From Pseudomonas sp. CCI4.2 (lineage in GTDB: Bacteria; Pseudomonadota; Gammaproteobacteria; Pseudomonadales; Pseudomonadaceae): a DNA stretch of 64,000 bases. The notes under the pieces are model-generated. The model was not told where the DNA came from. It was given only the letters and a program-made list of their open reading frames with translations, and ran no database searches. The stretch's first letter is position 1, and every line of letters begins with the position of its first letter. The position numbers and the translations under genes were made by a program. The DNA is taken from the NCBI RefSeq assembly GCF_034350045.1, contig NZ_CP133781.1:2014001-2078000 (forward strand), read 5' to 3'. Of the stretch, positions 9,906-18,948 are shown piece after piece.

Positions 9906-9923
9906 GTTATGTGATCTTATAAC
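9906..9923 (-). promoter_or_regulatory. Candidate Zur box
   Basis: GTTATGTGATCTTATAAC, which on the minus strand reads GTTATAAGATCACATAAC, is an interrupted palindrome. It closely resembles the enterobacterial znu operator core TGTTATAATATCACA. It lies 32-49 bases before the DUF2796 start, in promoter position. Repression of the operon by zinc-loaded Zur is inferred. Confidence 0.6.
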
Positions 9924-9971
9924 AATTAACGCGAGCCTGACACGCGGCAATTTGTTCGGGCACCCTACATT

Positions 9972-10053
9972 CCTGTAAGAGCCAACTTGTTGGCGAGGCG
10001 ATTGATCAAGTACACCCGATAGGGCCTTTCGCTAACAAGTCGGCTTCTACAGG
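9972..10053. repeat. REPIN-type inverted repeat
   Basis: CCTGTAAGAGCCAACTTGTT pairs imperfectly with AACAAGTCGGCTTCTACAGG. It fills most of the gap between the divergent DUF2796 operon and the small plus-strand gene that follows. Confidence 0.7.
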
Positions 10054-10079
10054 GGGGCATTAACATAAAGGAGACAGAC

Positions 10080-10421
10080 ATGTTGCGAATTCGCGGAACC
10101 ATCGGTGATTGGCCGGTGGACCTGACGCTTGAATTGGATGACGGCGATTGGGCCCAGCTGGGTGCGCAGTTGCAGGCAACAAAGCCGGCAAACACCGCGC
10201 CCACGCAAACGCCGGTCAGTCAGGACGACGCCATTTGGCAGATTGCCAAAGACCTGTTGCGCAATGCGCAAGAAATGAGTGGGCCGGAGTTGCTCGGTCA
10301 GCTTGAAGCCCTGACCGGCAGCACCGCAGCGGGCAAACGCTTGCTGGTGCGTTTGCGCCACAGTGCCGACGTCAAGGTAGTGAACGGCGCCGATGCGCCA
10401 CTGTATAGCTGGGTCAGTTAG
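10080..10421 (+). CDS. Conserved hypothetical protein (PA4062-like)
   Basis: Small soluble protein of 113 residues with no signal peptide or membrane helix. The N-terminus (IRGTIGDWPVDLTLELDD) looks like a beta hairpin, and the C-terminal two thirds are helical. I do not recognise a functional domain. The gene is conserved in this position beside ybbN in pseudomonads and converges on it, the two ends overlapping by 4 bases. A good ribosome binding site (AAGGAG) precedes the ATG. It is likely real but of unknown function. Confidence 0.65.
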   Translation: MLRIRGTIGDWPVDLTLELDDGDWAQLGAQLQATKPANTAPTQTPVSQDDAIWQIAKDLLRNAQEMSGPELLGQLEALTGSTAAGKRLLVRLRHSADVKVVNGADAPLYSWVS

Positions 10422-11290
10422 TAGAGCGCAGCGAATAATTTGCGGCGATAGGTGGTGACCAACGGGTGGTCGTTGCCCAGCAGGTCAAACACTTGCAGCA
10501 AGGTTTTGTGCGCAAGACCTTCGGCATAGCTGCGATTGCGGATGAACAGCTTCAATAAGCCTTCCAGAGCGGCCTCATATTGTTGGCGGGACAGCTGCTG
10601 AATCGCCAATTGATGAGCGGCCTCATCGTCCTGCGGATTTTTCGCCAGACGGGTTTTCAGGTCGGCAACGTCCGGCAAGCTTGCGGCTTCGCCCAGGAAC
10701 GTCAATTGCGCTTTGGCGCCGGCCAGCGCAGCTTTGTGTTGATCGTCCTTCACCGCGTCGAGCACGGTGCCGGCTTCGACCAGTTCACCGCGTTCGGCCA
10801 GGCAGCGCGCGTACAGAATCAGCGCAGCGGCGTTAGTGTTGTCTTCGCCAAGCAAATGCTTCAACACGGCTTCAGCGTCCGCGATGCTGCCTTCGGCAAA
10901 CAGCAGTTGTGCTTGCTCCAAAGGATCGGCGGCGGCAGGCGGCGGTAATTGGACGTGGGGTTCGAGAATCGTCCGGATCGCCGACTCAGGTTGCGCGCCG
11001 GAGAACCCGTCCACCGGTTGACCGTCCTTAAACAGCACTACGGTCGGCAGGCTGCGAATACCAAAGCGCGCCACGATGTCTTGCTCGGCGTCGCAATCGA
11101 CCTTCGCCAGCAGCAATTGGCCCTGGTACTCATCGGCGATTTTCTTCAGCAGCGGCATCAGCACTTTGCAGGGCGCACACCATTCAGCCCAGAAATCCAC
11201 CAGCACAGGCTGATGGAACGAGTTCTCGATGACCAGTTGGTCAAAGGTCGCGGTGGTTGCGTCGAAGATATACGGGGTGTCCTGGCTCAT
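10418..11290 (-). CDS. ybbN: Thioredoxin-like co-chaperone YbbN (CnoX)
   Basis: Protein of 290 residues with an N-terminal thioredoxin fold (about residues 1-110, active site WCAPCK) and a C-terminal TPR-like region holding the paired segments AEAVLKHLLG and YEAALEGLLKLF. This is the YbbN/CnoX architecture, a holdase that protects proteins from oxidative damage and hands them to GroEL or DnaK. Unlike E. coli YbbN, which has SxxC, the CxxC pair is intact here, so redox activity is possible. It is cytoplasmic and apparently monocistronic. Confidence 0.9.
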   Translation of the reverse strand: MSQDTPYIFDATTATFDQLVIENSFHQPVLVDFWAEWCAPCKVLMPLLKKIADEYQGQLLLAKVDCDAEQDIVARFGIRSLPTVVLFKDGQPVDGFSGAQPESAIRTILEPHVQLPPPAAADPLEQAQLLFAEGSIADAEAVLKHLLGEDNTNAAALILYARCLAERGELVEAGTVLDAVKDDQHKAALAGAKAQLTFLGEAASLPDVADLKTRLAKNPQDDEAAHQLAIQQLSRQQYEAALEGLLKLFIRNRSYAEGLAHKTLLQVFDLLGNDHPLVTTYRRKLFAALY

Positions 11291-11370
11291 TGCTAGTCTC
11301 GAAAAAGGCGTTCAATGGCGTGACTATATCACCGCGTTTGGCCTGATTCAGATCTGCGCGTACCGAGATT

Positions 11371-11458
11371 CTGTGGGAGCGAATTTATTCGCGAAACGGG
11401 CCGCGCGGTCTTCCTGTAGCACCGCGGTGTGGCCTTCGCGAATAAATTGGCTCCCACC
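11371..11458. repeat. REPIN-type inverted repeat
   Basis: CTGTGGGAGCGAATTTATTC at the left is mirrored by CGCGAATAAATTGGCTCCCA at the right. It lies upstream of ybbN and downstream of the ybaY-like gene, both on the minus strand. Confidence 0.8.
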
Positions 11459-11485
11459 GGGTTTTCGATTGATTCGCAGCGGTGT

Positions 11486-11944
11486 TTACGGCGCCACAAG
11501 CAGCTGCAACGCTCCCAGCGCCTGGGTATTACCTTGTTCGATACGCAGCGACGGCAGGTGCAGGATCAATTGACCGGACTGACTCGCCCGGCCGCGTAAT
11601 TCCACGCGGGCGCCGACCGGGAAGGAGTCCGGGTTGAAACGCAGCTGAAACGGCAGGGGTTGATTGGTGCCCGTCAGCGTGATGTTGGCCAATAAACGCT
11701 GTGGACGGCCCCGGTCGTCGATGATCAGCAGCGCCAGTTCAACTTGCGAGCCGGGCGGTGCGCCGAGCAATTGGCCGCTCAATTCGCGCTGGTAGATGGG
11801 TAACGGCCCCAACCCCTCCTGAACTTTAACGGGGGCGGGCTGCTGGATTGCTGCTTTGGCCGCGACGGGCTTTTTGGGCACTTCGCTGCTGCAAGCAGCC
11901 AACAGGCCGACGAGGCAGAGCAAAGCAAGGGGTCGTAACGACAT
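11486..11944 (-). CDS. YbaY-family lipoprotein
   Basis: Lipoprotein of 152 residues. A short signal sequence ends in the lipobox LLAAC, so Cys17 or Cys18 would be acylated; the next residues are Ser-Ser, favouring outer-membrane sorting. The mature domain is all-beta, with LSGQLLGAPPGSQVELALLI and LPFQLRFNPDSF, as in the YbaY/YscW family of lipoproteins often annotated as 'type III secretion pilotin-like'. The ATG at 11944 has GGAG six bases upstream; the frame extends five codons further to a TTG that is unlikely to be used. Function is unknown. Confidence 0.8.
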   Translation of the reverse strand: MSLRPLALLCLVGLLAACSSEVPKKPVAAKAAIQQPAPVKVQEGLGPLPIYQRELSGQLLGAPPGSQVELALLIIDDRGRPQRLLANITLTGTNQPLPFQLRFNPDSFPVGARVELRGRASQSGQLILHLPSLRIEQGNTQALGALQLLVAP

Positions 11945-12165
11945 GAACCACTCCAACAAAACAAAATCCGGGGGAGGCGCGACAGGGTGACGCAGTATTG
12001 CCCAGTCGGATGAATTTCACACTGCCCGCGGCGCGTCTATATACCGCAAACCTCTGCTCTTGTCTTGCCAGCAACAGGCCCTAACGCATGCCTCTTATTT
12101 TCCACGCTGGAAATAAATGAAAACTCGCCCTACCATGAGCCTCCCTTTTTTTGTTGCCTGCCACC

Positions 12166-12630
12166 ATGCACTGTCCTTTTTGCGGTGCCAATGACACCAA
12201 GGTCATTGATTCGCGCCTCGTCGCCGAAGGCGAGCAAGTCCGTCGCCGTCGCGAATGCTTGGCCTGTGGCGAGCGTTTCACGACGTTTGAAACCGCCGAA
12301 CTGGTACTCCCGCGCCTGATCAAGCAAGACGGCAGCCGTCAACCCTTCGACGACGATAAGCTTCGCGCCGGTATGCAGCGCGCGTTGGAAAAACGCCCAG
12401 TCAGTGTTGAGCTTCTTGAGGCATCGCTGGCGCGTATCAAGTACAAGCTGCGGGCAACCGGCGAGCGCGAGGTTAAATCGCTGGTGGTGGGCGAACTGGT
12501 GATGGGCGAGCTGCAAAAGCTTGATGAAGTGGCCTACATCCGCTTCGCTTCAGTGTATCGACGTTTTCAGGACCTCAATGAATTCCGGGAAGAGATCGAC
12601 CGTCTTGCCCGCGAACCGGTGAAAGAATGA
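12166..12630 (+). CDS. nrdR: Transcriptional repressor NrdR
   Basis: Nucleotide-sensing repressor of ribonucleotide reductase genes, 154 residues. The N-terminal zinc ribbon has Cys3, Cys6, Cys31 and Cys34 (MHCPFC and CLACG), followed by the basic DNA-binding strand VRRRRE. The rest is an ATP-cone domain starting near [14 protein letters not shown]. The ATG at 12166 gives the canonical MHCPFCG start; the frame is open a few codons upstream without family support. It is first in the riboflavin operon, and its stop overlaps the ribD start (ATGA). Confidence 0.96.
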   Translation: MHCPFCGANDTKVIDSRLVAEGEQVRRRRECLACGERFTTFETAELVLPRLIKQDGSRQPFDDDKLRAGMQRALEKRPVSVELLEASLARIKYKLRATGEREVKSLVVGELVMGELQKLDEVAYIRFASVYRRFQDLNEFREEIDRLAREPVKE

Positions 12631-13757
12631 ACTCACTTTCGACTGAACAGGGCGCTCTAGACCGCCACTACATGGCCCGCGCGTTGGAACTCGCGCGCAA
12701 CGGCATTTATACCGCGCACCCAAACCCACGGGTCGGCTGCGTCATCGTCCGCGACGGGCAGGTGGTCGGCGAAGGCTGGCACATCCGCGCCGGTGAGCCG
12801 CACGCCGAGGTGTATGCGCTGCGTCAAGCGGGCGACAAGGCCAACGGCGCCACGGTTTACGTCACCCTTGAGCCGTGCAGTCACCATGGCCGTACACCGC
12901 CGTGTGCCGACGCCTTGGTCAATGCCGGTGTCGCGCGGGTTGTCGCGGCCATGCAAGACCCCAATCCGGACGTGGCCGGCAAAGGCTTGTTGCGCTTGAT
13001 GACGGCGGGTATCGCCGTACAAAGCGGCGTGCTGGAAAGTGACGCGCGAGCACTGAACAAAGGCTTTTTGAAGCGCATGGAACACGGCCTGCCCTACGTG
13101 CGGGTTAAGTTGGCCATGAGCCTGGACGGTCGCACCGCCATGGCCAGCGGCGAAAGCAAATGGATAACCGGCCCCGCCGCGCGTTCTGCGGTGCAGCGCC
13201 TTCGTGCGCAATCGAGCGTGGTGTTGACCGGTGCCGACACTGTGCTGGCCGACGGCGCACGCCTGACGGTGCGTCCAGACGAATTGGGGCTTGATCCGGA
13301 ACTGACCGCGTTGGCCCTCACACGTCCGCCTTTGCGCGTTCTGGTGGATGGCCGACTGCGGGTGCCGCTCGATGCGCCTTTCTTTCAGGCAGGCAATACC
13401 TTGGTGGTGACCTGCGCCGCCGCGTCTGCGCGTGAGCGTTATCTTGCCGAAGGTCACGAACTGCTGGCCTTGGCCAACAGCGCCGGGCAAGTGGATTTGC
13501 ACAAAATGATGGTCGAACTGGCGGCGCGTGGGGTTAATGACGTGCTGATCGAAACTGGCCCAGGCTTGGCGGGTGCGTTTACCCGGCTCGGGCTGGTCGA
13601 TGAGTTTCAGATTTTTGTCGCAGGTAAATTCCTGGGTTCCTCGGCGCGGCCGCTCCTCGATCTGCCGTTGGCGAAAATGAGCGAAGCGCTGGAACTCAAA
13701 ATCATTGAAATGCGTGCTGTCGGTGATGATTGGCGAGTCATCGCCGTGCCCGCCTGA
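12627..13757 (+). CDS. ribD: Bifunctional riboflavin deaminase/reductase RibD
   Basis: Catalyses the second and third steps of riboflavin synthesis: deamination of the GTP-derived pyrimidine, then NADPH reduction of its ribose. The protein has 376 residues. The N-terminal cytidine-deaminase-like domain has its zinc site at His59-Ala-Glu61, Cys84 and Cys93 (HAEVYAL and [11 protein letters not shown]). The C-terminal reductase domain begins near residue 152 with [14 protein letters not shown] and contains [13 protein letters not shown]. It is translationally coupled to nrdR through ATGA. Confidence 0.96.
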   Translation: MNSLSTEQGALDRHYMARALELARNGIYTAHPNPRVGCVIVRDGQVVGEGWHIRAGEPHAEVYALRQAGDKANGATVYVTLEPCSHHGRTPPCADALVNAGVARVVAAMQDPNPDVAGKGLLRLMTAGIAVQSGVLESDARALNKGFLKRMEHGLPYVRVKLAMSLDGRTAMASGESKWITGPAARSAVQRLRAQSSVVLTGADTVLADGARLTVRPDELGLDPELTALALTRPPLRVLVDGRLRVPLDAPFFQAGNTLVVTCAAASARERYLAEGHELLALANSAGQVDLHKMMVELAARGVNDVLIETGPGLAGAFTRLGLVDEFQIFVAGKFLGSSARPLLDLPLAKMSEALELKIIEMRAVGDDWRVIAVPA

Positions 13758-13816
13758 CCGCCGCCTATTATTTTCGGCCACTGCGTCGCGCTGGCTTTGT
13801 TCTCCTGGAGGACCAC

Positions 13817-14485
13817 ATGTTTACCGGCATTATTGAATCGATTGGCAGTATCCGCGCGCTGACCCCAAAAGGCGGCGATGTCCGTGTTCATGTGGCCACC
13901 GGCAAACTCGACCTCAGCGACGTCAAACTCGGCGACAGCATTGCGGTAAATGGCGTCTGCCTGACTGCTGTTGAGTTACCGGGCGATGGTTTTTGGGCAG
14001 ACGTGAGTCGCGAAACCCTCGATTGCACGGCCTTCGACGATCTGAAGACCGGCAGCCCGGTGAACCTGGAAAAAGCCCTGACCCCGACCACGCGTCTCGG
14101 CGGTCATTTGGTCAGCGGACACGTCGACGGTGTAGGCGAAGTGCTGTCGCGGGAGGAGAATGCCCGCGCTATCCAGTTCCGCATCCGTGCACCCCGTGAG
14201 TTGGCCAAATACATCTCGCACAAAGGCTCGATCACCGTCGACGGCACCAGCCTGACTGTGAACGCTGTGAATGGCGCAGAATTCGATCTGACTATCGTCC
14301 CGCACACCCTGGCCGAAACCATCATGGCCGAGTACAAAACGGGGCGTCGGGTCAATCTGGAAGTGGACTTGCTGGCACGTTACCTGGAGCGTTTGTTGTT
14401 GGGCGATAAGGCCGCAGAGCCGAACGCTGCAACAGGCGGCATTACCGAAAGCTTTCTGGCCGCCAATGGCTACCTAAAATCCTGA
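13817..14485 (+). CDS. ribE: Riboflavin synthase alpha subunit
   Basis: Dismutates two 6,7-dimethyl-8-ribityllumazine molecules into riboflavin. The protein has 222 residues made of two lumazine-binding barrels: the first from MFTGIIESIG, with SIAVNGVCLT, and the second with SHKGSITVDGTSLTV. GGHLVSGHVDG in the linker is diagnostic. The start is fixed by TGGAGG nine bases before the ATG; the longer frame upstream reads through the intergenic gap. It lies 59 bases after ribD. Some annotations name this gene ribC. Confidence 0.95.
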   Translation: MFTGIIESIGSIRALTPKGGDVRVHVATGKLDLSDVKLGDSIAVNGVCLTAVELPGDGFWADVSRETLDCTAFDDLKTGSPVNLEKALTPTTRLGGHLVSGHVDGVGEVLSREENARAIQFRIRAPRELAKYISHKGSITVDGTSLTVNAVNGAEFDLTIVPHTLAETIMAEYKTGRRVNLEVDLLARYLERLLLGDKAAEPNAATGGITESFLAANGYLKS

Positions 14486-14503
14486 ACCGATAGGGGGTGC
14501 CGT

Positions 14504-15595
14504 GTGGCGCTCAACAGCATTGAAGAACTGGTTGAAGATATCCGCCTGGGCAAAATGGTCATCCTCATGGATGACGAAGACCGCGAGAACGAAGGCGACC
14601 TGATCATGGCCGCCGAGTGCGTCCAGGCTGAACACATCAACTTCATGGCCAAGCACGCCCGTGGCTTGATTTGCATGCCCATGAGCCGCGAGCGCTGCGA
14701 AACGCTCAAGCTGCCGTTGATGGCGCCGCGCAACGGCTCCGGTTTCGGTACTAAGTTCACGGTGTCGATCGAAGCGGCTGAAGGCGTCACCACCGGTATC
14801 TCTGCTGCCGACCGTGCGCGCACGGTTCAGGCCGCCGCGTCCAAGGACGCCAAGGCTGAAGACATCGTTAGCCCAGGTCATATCTTCCCGTTGATGGCCC
14901 AGGCCGGCGGCACCCTAGCACGCGCCGGTCACACCGAAGCCGCCTGCGACCTGGCCCGGATGGCCGGTTTCGAGCCCAGCGGTGTGATTTGCGAAGTGAT
15001 GAACGACGACGGCACCATGTCTCGTCGTCCTGAACTGGAAACCTTTGCCGCCGAACATGGCATCAAGATCGGTACCATTGCCGACCTGATTCATTACCGG
15101 ATGATCCACGAGCGTACCGTTCAGCGGATCGCCGAGCAGCCGATGGACAGCGAGTTGGGCCAGTTCAACCTGGTGACCTACCGCGATTCAGTCGAAGGTG
15201 ATGTGCACCTGGCGCTGACCTTGGGCAAAATTTGCGCTGAAGAGCCGACGTTGGTTCGGGTGCACAACATGGACCCGCTACGTGACCTGTTGATGGTCAA
15301 GCAGCCCGGTCGCTGGAGCCTGCGAGCCGCGATGACTGCCGTGGCCGAGGCGGGCAGCGGCGTTGTGTTACTGCTGGGCCATCCTTTGGATGGCGACGTG
15401 TTGCTGGCGCATATCCGTGACACCGCAGCGAACACGGCGGTGAAGACACCGACCACTTACAGCATCGTCGGTGCGGGTTCGCAGATCTTGCGCGACTTGG
15501 GCGTACGTAAAATGCGCTTGATGAGTTCGCCAATGAAGTTCAATGCGATATCCGGTTTCGATCTGGAAGTTGTAGAATACGTGCCCTCCGAATAA
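14504..15595 (+). CDS. ribBA: RibBA: active DHBP synthase fused to a degenerate GTP cyclohydrolase II domain
   Basis: Protein of 363 residues starting at GTG with AGGGGG upstream. The N-terminal 3,4-dihydroxy-2-butanone-4-phosphate synthase domain is intact: the acidic metal/substrate loop DDEDRENEGD is at residues 23-32, with PGHIFPL and HTEAACDLARMAG further on. The C-terminal domain is homologous to GTP cyclohydrolase II but has lost the zinc cysteines. Where active enzymes read [16 protein letters not shown] it reads NMDPLRDLLMVKQPGRW, and the RQEGRGIGL loop is replaced by LLGHPLDGD. It should therefore supply only DHBP, with cyclohydrolase activity coming from the separate ribA in the same operon. 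Confidence 0.93.
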   Translation: MALNSIEELVEDIRLGKMVILMDDEDRENEGDLIMAAECVQAEHINFMAKHARGLICMPMSRERCETLKLPLMAPRNGSGFGTKFTVSIEAAEGVTTGISAADRARTVQAAASKDAKAEDIVSPGHIFPLMAQAGGTLARAGHTEAACDLARMAGFEPSGVICEVMNDDGTMSRRPELETFAAEHGIKIGTIADLIHYRMIHERTVQRIAEQPMDSELGQFNLVTYRDSVEGDVHLALTLGKICAEEPTLVRVHNMDPLRDLLMVKQPGRWSLRAAMTAVAEAGSGVVLLLGHPLDGDVLLAHIRDTAANTAVKTPTTYSIVGAGSQILRDLGVRKMRLMSSPMKFNAISGFDLEVVEYVPSE

Positions 15596-15604
15596 CGACC
15601 GGTT

Positions 15605-15645
15605 GGGCAGTGGCTGAAAATCGATGATTTTCACGCGTTCTGCCC
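15605..15645 (+). promoter_or_regulatory. Hairpin in the ribBA-ribH gap
   Basis: Outer arms GGGCAG/CTGCCC enclose a 19-base palindrome TGAAAATCGATGATTTTCA. No T-run follows, so it is more likely an mRNA-stability or processing element, or a pause site, than a terminator. It lacks the conserved core of the FMN riboswitch. Confidence 0.5.
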
Positions 15646-15726
15646 GACAGTCTGCAGTTGGTGGCCTAAAATCCCTCAAAGCACGCCGATTGGGCGAGCT
15701 TGCTCTTTAAGATGAGACACACCCTA

Positions 15727-16203
15727 ATGACCCTGAAGACCATCGAAGGTACCTTCATCACTCCCCAAGGCCGCTACGCCTTGGTGGTTGGCCGCTTCAA
15801 CAGCTTTGTCGTCGAAAGCCTGGTGAGCGGCGCTGTTGATGCATTGGTTCGCCATGGTGTGAGCGAAAGCAACATCACCATCATCCGTGCGCCGGGTGCC
15901 TTCGAAATTCCACTGGTGGTGCAAAAAGTTGCTCAGCGCAGCGAGTACGCCGCCATCATCGCGTTGGGCGCTGTTATTCGTGGCGGTACTCCGCACTTCG
16001 AATATGTCGCTGGCGAATGCGTCAAAGGCCTGTCCCAAGTTTCCATGGAGTTCGGCGTGCCGGTTTCTTTCGGCGTGTTGACAGTCGATTCCATAGAGCA
16101 AGCCATCGAACGTTCCGGCACTAAAGCCGGCAATAAAGGCGCTGAAGCCGCCCTTTGCGCTATTGAAATGGTTAGCTTGCTGGCACAGTTGGAGGCCCAA
16201 TGA
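15727..16203 (+). CDS. ribH: 6,7-dimethyl-8-ribityllumazine synthase
   Basis: Condenses the RibD product with 3,4-dihydroxy-2-butanone-4-phosphate. The protein has 158 residues, the normal length. The family motifs are present: [44 protein letters not shown] and SFGVLTVDS, with the catalytic His in the GGTPHF segment. Two ATGs lie upstream in the same frame, but the start giving [10 protein letters not shown] is the family standard. The stop overlaps nusB (ATGA). Confidence 0.95.
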   Translation: MTLKTIEGTFITPQGRYALVVGRFNSFVVESLVSGAVDALVRHGVSESNITIIRAPGAFEIPLVVQKVAQRSEYAAIIALGAVIRGGTPHFEYVAGECVKGLSQVSMEFGVPVSFGVLTVDSIEQAIERSGTKAGNKGAEAALCAIEMVSLLAQLEAQ

Positions 16204-16700
16204 TTTCCGACGAAAGCGACCAGTTCAACCCACGTGATGCCAAAGACCCAGAAGTCGCAAAAGGCAAAAGCGCCAAGCGTCGTGAAGCGCGTCAGCTCGC
16301 GACTCAAGCGCTGTATCAGTGGCACATGGCAGGGCATTCGCTGAACGAAATCGAAGCGCAATTTCGCGTCGATAACGATTTCAGCAACGTCGACGCCACT
16401 TACTTCCAGGAATTGCTGCACGGCGTTCCGACCAACAAGACCGAGATCGATACTGCCCTCGTGCCTTGCCTGGACATCACCATTGAAGAACTCGACCCGG
16501 TTGAGCTGGCGATTCTGCGTCTGTCGACGTACGAACTGCTCAAGCGCATCGACGTGCCGTACCGCGTTGTGATCAACGAAGGCATCGAGCTGGCGAAAGT
16601 CTATGGCTCTACCGACGGCCACAAGTTCGTCAATGGCGTGCTGGATAAACTGGCTCCGCGCGTGCGTGAAGCCGAGGTAAAGGCTCACAAGCGTTCTTGA
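16200..16700 (+). CDS. nusB: Transcription antitermination factor NusB
   Basis: All-helical protein of 166 residues that with NusE (S10) binds boxA RNA in rRNA and other antitermination complexes. Family segments include [15 protein letters not shown] near residue 27, [17 protein letters not shown] and [14 protein letters not shown], ending with [11 protein letters not shown]. There is an N-terminal charged extension of about 20 residues. It is coupled to ribH by ATGA, an arrangement common in gammaproteobacteria. Confidence 0.95.
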   Translation: MISDESDQFNPRDAKDPEVAKGKSAKRREARQLATQALYQWHMAGHSLNEIEAQFRVDNDFSNVDATYFQELLHGVPTNKTEIDTALVPCLDITIEELDPVELAILRLSTYELLKRIDVPYRVVINEGIELAKVYGSTDGHKFVNGVLDKLAPRVREAEVKAHKRS

Positions 16701-16713
16701 ACGCCTGATCCTC

Positions 16714-17679
16714 ATGGACGAATTCGCCCTGATACGTAACTACTTCGCCGCTGCGCCCTGTGCGCAAGCGGGCGAGGGCGTTGCATTGGGGATCGGCGAC
16801 GATTGCGCCCTGCTGACGGTGCCGCCCGGCGAACAGTTAGCAATTTCTACTGATACGTTGGTTTGCGGCGTGCATTTTCCCGAGCGCTGCGACCCGTTTC
16901 TGCTGGGCCAGCGTGCGCTTGCGGTGTCTGCCAGCGATTTGGCCGCCATGGGTGCAACCCCACTCGCCTTTACCCTTGCCCTGACCTTGCCCGACGTCGA
17001 TGCCGACTGGCTGCAAGCGTTCGCCCGTGGTTTGAACCTGATGGCGCAGCAATGTTCGCTGCAACTGGTGGGGGGCGACACCACGCGCGGGCCGCTGAGT
17101 TTGACGATGACCGTGTTTGGCCGGGTGCCTACCGGTCTAGCCTTGACTCGCCGCGGCGCCCAAGTGGGTGATCTGTTGTGCGTCGGCGGTGCGTTAGGTG
17201 ATGGCGCCGGTGCATTGCCGTTGGTGCTCAACCAGCGCACGGCCGAAACCTCTACCGCTGAAGCCTTGTTGGCGCGCTATTGGTCGCCACACCCGCAATT
17301 GATGTTAGGGCTGGCCCTGCGCGGCAACGCTACCGCCGCGTTGGATATCTCCGATGGGTTATTGGCTGATTGCGGGCACATTGCTGATGCGTCCGCTGTA
17401 CGGCTGGTGATCGAGCGCGATGCGCTGCCGCTTTCGACGCCGCTAGTGGGGTTTCTTGGGTTGGAGGCGGCACGCGAAGTGGCGCTTAGTGGCGGCGACG
17501 ATTATGTGTTGGCATTTACCCTGCCCGCGTCGAAGGTGGCCGGATTGCTTGCTGCGGGGTTGCCCGTGCATGTGATTGGCCGGGTCGAGGCAGGGCAGGG
17601 TGTTTGCCTGATCGACAGTGACGGAACAGATGTCACGCCATTGGCGCGGGGCTATCAACATTTTCAGGAGCACCCGTGA
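16714..17679 (+). CDS. thiL: Thiamine-monophosphate kinase
   Basis: Phosphorylates thiamine monophosphate to the active cofactor thiamine diphosphate. The protein has 321 residues with the PurM/ThiL AIRS-like fold: GIGDDCALL for Mg-nucleotide binding near residue 26, STDTLVCGVHFP, ASDLAAMGATPLAF, LVGGDTTRG and a C-terminal LDISDGLLADCGH. It lies 13 bases after nusB. The gene is GC-rich like its neighbours and intact. The dxs product later in the window needs the cofactor made here. Confidence 0.95.
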   Translation: MDEFALIRNYFAAAPCAQAGEGVALGIGDDCALLTVPPGEQLAISTDTLVCGVHFPERCDPFLLGQRALAVSASDLAAMGATPLAFTLALTLPDVDADWLQAFARGLNLMAQQCSLQLVGGDTTRGPLSLTMTVFGRVPTGLALTRRGAQVGDLLCVGGALGDGAGALPLVLNQRTAETSTAEALLARYWSPHPQLMLGLALRGNATAALDISDGLLADCGHIADASAVRLVIERDALPLSTPLVGFLGLEAAREVALSGGDDYVLAFTLPASKVAGLLAAGLPVHVIGRVEAGQGVCLIDSDGTDVTPLARGYQHFQEHP

Positions 17680-18185
17680 CAAATCATTCTAAAAGAACAC
17701 CAGGACAACGGGTGCCGCCGACGGTGTGGACCAACCCTTGGCATTTCCTGGCGTTCGGTTTCGGTTCCGGCACACTGCCCAAGGCGCCTGGCACCTGGGG
17801 TTCATTGGTCGCGTTACCGTTTATTCCGCTGTGGCAGCTGCTGCCCGATTGGGGCTATTGGTTGATGCTGGGCATCACCATGCTGTTCGGCGTGTGGCTG
17901 TGCGGCAAGGTCGCCGATGACCTTGGCGTGCATGACCATGAAGGCATTGTGTGGGACGAATTCGTCGGGATGTGGATTACCCTGTGGCTAGTGCCCGAAG
18001 GTTGGTACTGGTTGCTGGCGGGGTTTTTAATGTTCCGCTTCTTCGACATTCTTAAGCCGTGGCCGATTCGCTGGATCGATAAACACGTCCACGGCGGCGT
18101 CGGCATCATGCTCGATGACGTGCTGGCGGGGGTGTTTGCCTGGTTGGGAATGCATGCGCTGGTGTGGCTTGTTGCCTGGCTCTAA
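17676..18185 (+). CDS. pgpA: Phosphatidylglycerophosphatase A
   Basis: Inner membrane enzyme of 169 residues that dephosphorylates phosphatidylglycerophosphate to phosphatidylglycerol. Family motifs are FGSGTLPKAPGTWGSL near the N-terminus and IVWDEFVGMW and FRFFDILKPWPI further on; the Asp and Glu residues in these are the expected catalytic and Mg ligands. Three to four membrane helices are visible. The GTG start overlaps the thiL stop (GTGA). Confidence 0.93.
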   Translation: MTNHSKRTPGQRVPPTVWTNPWHFLAFGFGSGTLPKAPGTWGSLVALPFIPLWQLLPDWGYWLMLGITMLFGVWLCGKVADDLGVHDHEGIVWDEFVGMWITLWLVPEGWYWLLAGFLMFRFFDILKPWPIRWIDKHVHGGVGIMLDDVLAGVFAWLGMHALVWLVAWL

Positions 18186-18330
18186 CGAATGTTCTGCAAC
18201 CTGGCTAACGGGGCGTTATCTATCATCTCGATATTTATAGTTGATAATTCAGCCTAAGCGCCCCTTGGAACCTGCTGTTACAATGCTGTCCTTGCGAAAC
18301 TTCAGTCCCAATCATGATCAGGAGCACAAG

Positions 18331-18948
18331 GTGCCCGTCGTCTTCGTCGCTGCTTCCAAGCTGCCAACATCCTTTGCGCAATTCACCATGCACGGCTTTC
18401 TTGAGGAAGCCACCGGGCGCGAGCACATCGTTCTCAGTCTCGGTGACGTGGCTGATGGCGCGCCAGTACTGGGCCGTGTGCATTCCGAATGCCTGACTGG
18501 CGATGCGTTGTTCAGTCAGCGCTGCGACTGTGGCTCCCAACTCGAAGCGGCGTTGCGCGCCATCGCCTCCGAAGGCCGTGGCGTGTTGTTGTACCTGCGA
18601 CAGGAAGGTCGGGGTATTGGTCTGCTGAACAAAATTCGCGCTTACGAGCTTCAAGATGGCGGTGCTGACACCGTTGAAGCGAACGAGCGCTTGGGTTTCG
18701 CCGCCGATCAGCGCGATTACGCCATCTGCTTGCCGATGCTTGAGCACATGGGTGTCAAATCCTTGCGCTTGATGACGAACAACCCACGTAAGGTCAAGGC
18801 ACTGACCGACATGGGTATCACCATCGCCGAGCGCGTGCCGCTGCACACAGGGCATAACCCGCACAACAAACAGTACCTGGCGACCAAGGCTGGCAAGCTC
18901 GGTCACTTGATGGGCAACGAACATCTGACTGAGGCTGGCCGCGCGTGA
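18331..18948 (+). CDS. ribA: GTP cyclohydrolase II
   Basis: First committed enzyme of riboflavin synthesis, opening the imidazole ring of GTP. The protein has 205 residues, starting at a GTG preceded by AGGAG; the in-frame ATG 90 bases earlier has no family support. The zinc ligands Cys54, Cys65 and Cys67 are intact in [18 protein letters not shown], as are [18 protein letters not shown] and LMTNNPRKV. It compensates for the degenerate cyclohydrolase domain of RibBA in this operon. The gap of about 145 bases before it could hold its own promoter. Confidence 0.95.
   Translation: MPVVFVAASKLPTSFAQFTMHGFLEEATGREHIVLSLGDVADGAPVLGRVHSECLTGDALFSQRCDCGSQLEAALRAIASEGRGVLLYLRQEGRGIGLLNKIRAYELQDGGADTVEANERLGFAADQRDYAICLPMLEHMGVKSLRLMTNNPRKVKALTDMGITIAERVPLHTGHNPHNKQYLATKAGKLGHLMGNEHLTEAGRA

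Noticed and set aside
13758..15726. FMN riboswitch in the riboflavin operon
   Set aside because: The gaps before ribE (59 bases) and ribBA (18 bases) are too short, and the ribBA-ribH gap lacks the conserved junction sequences of the FMN element.
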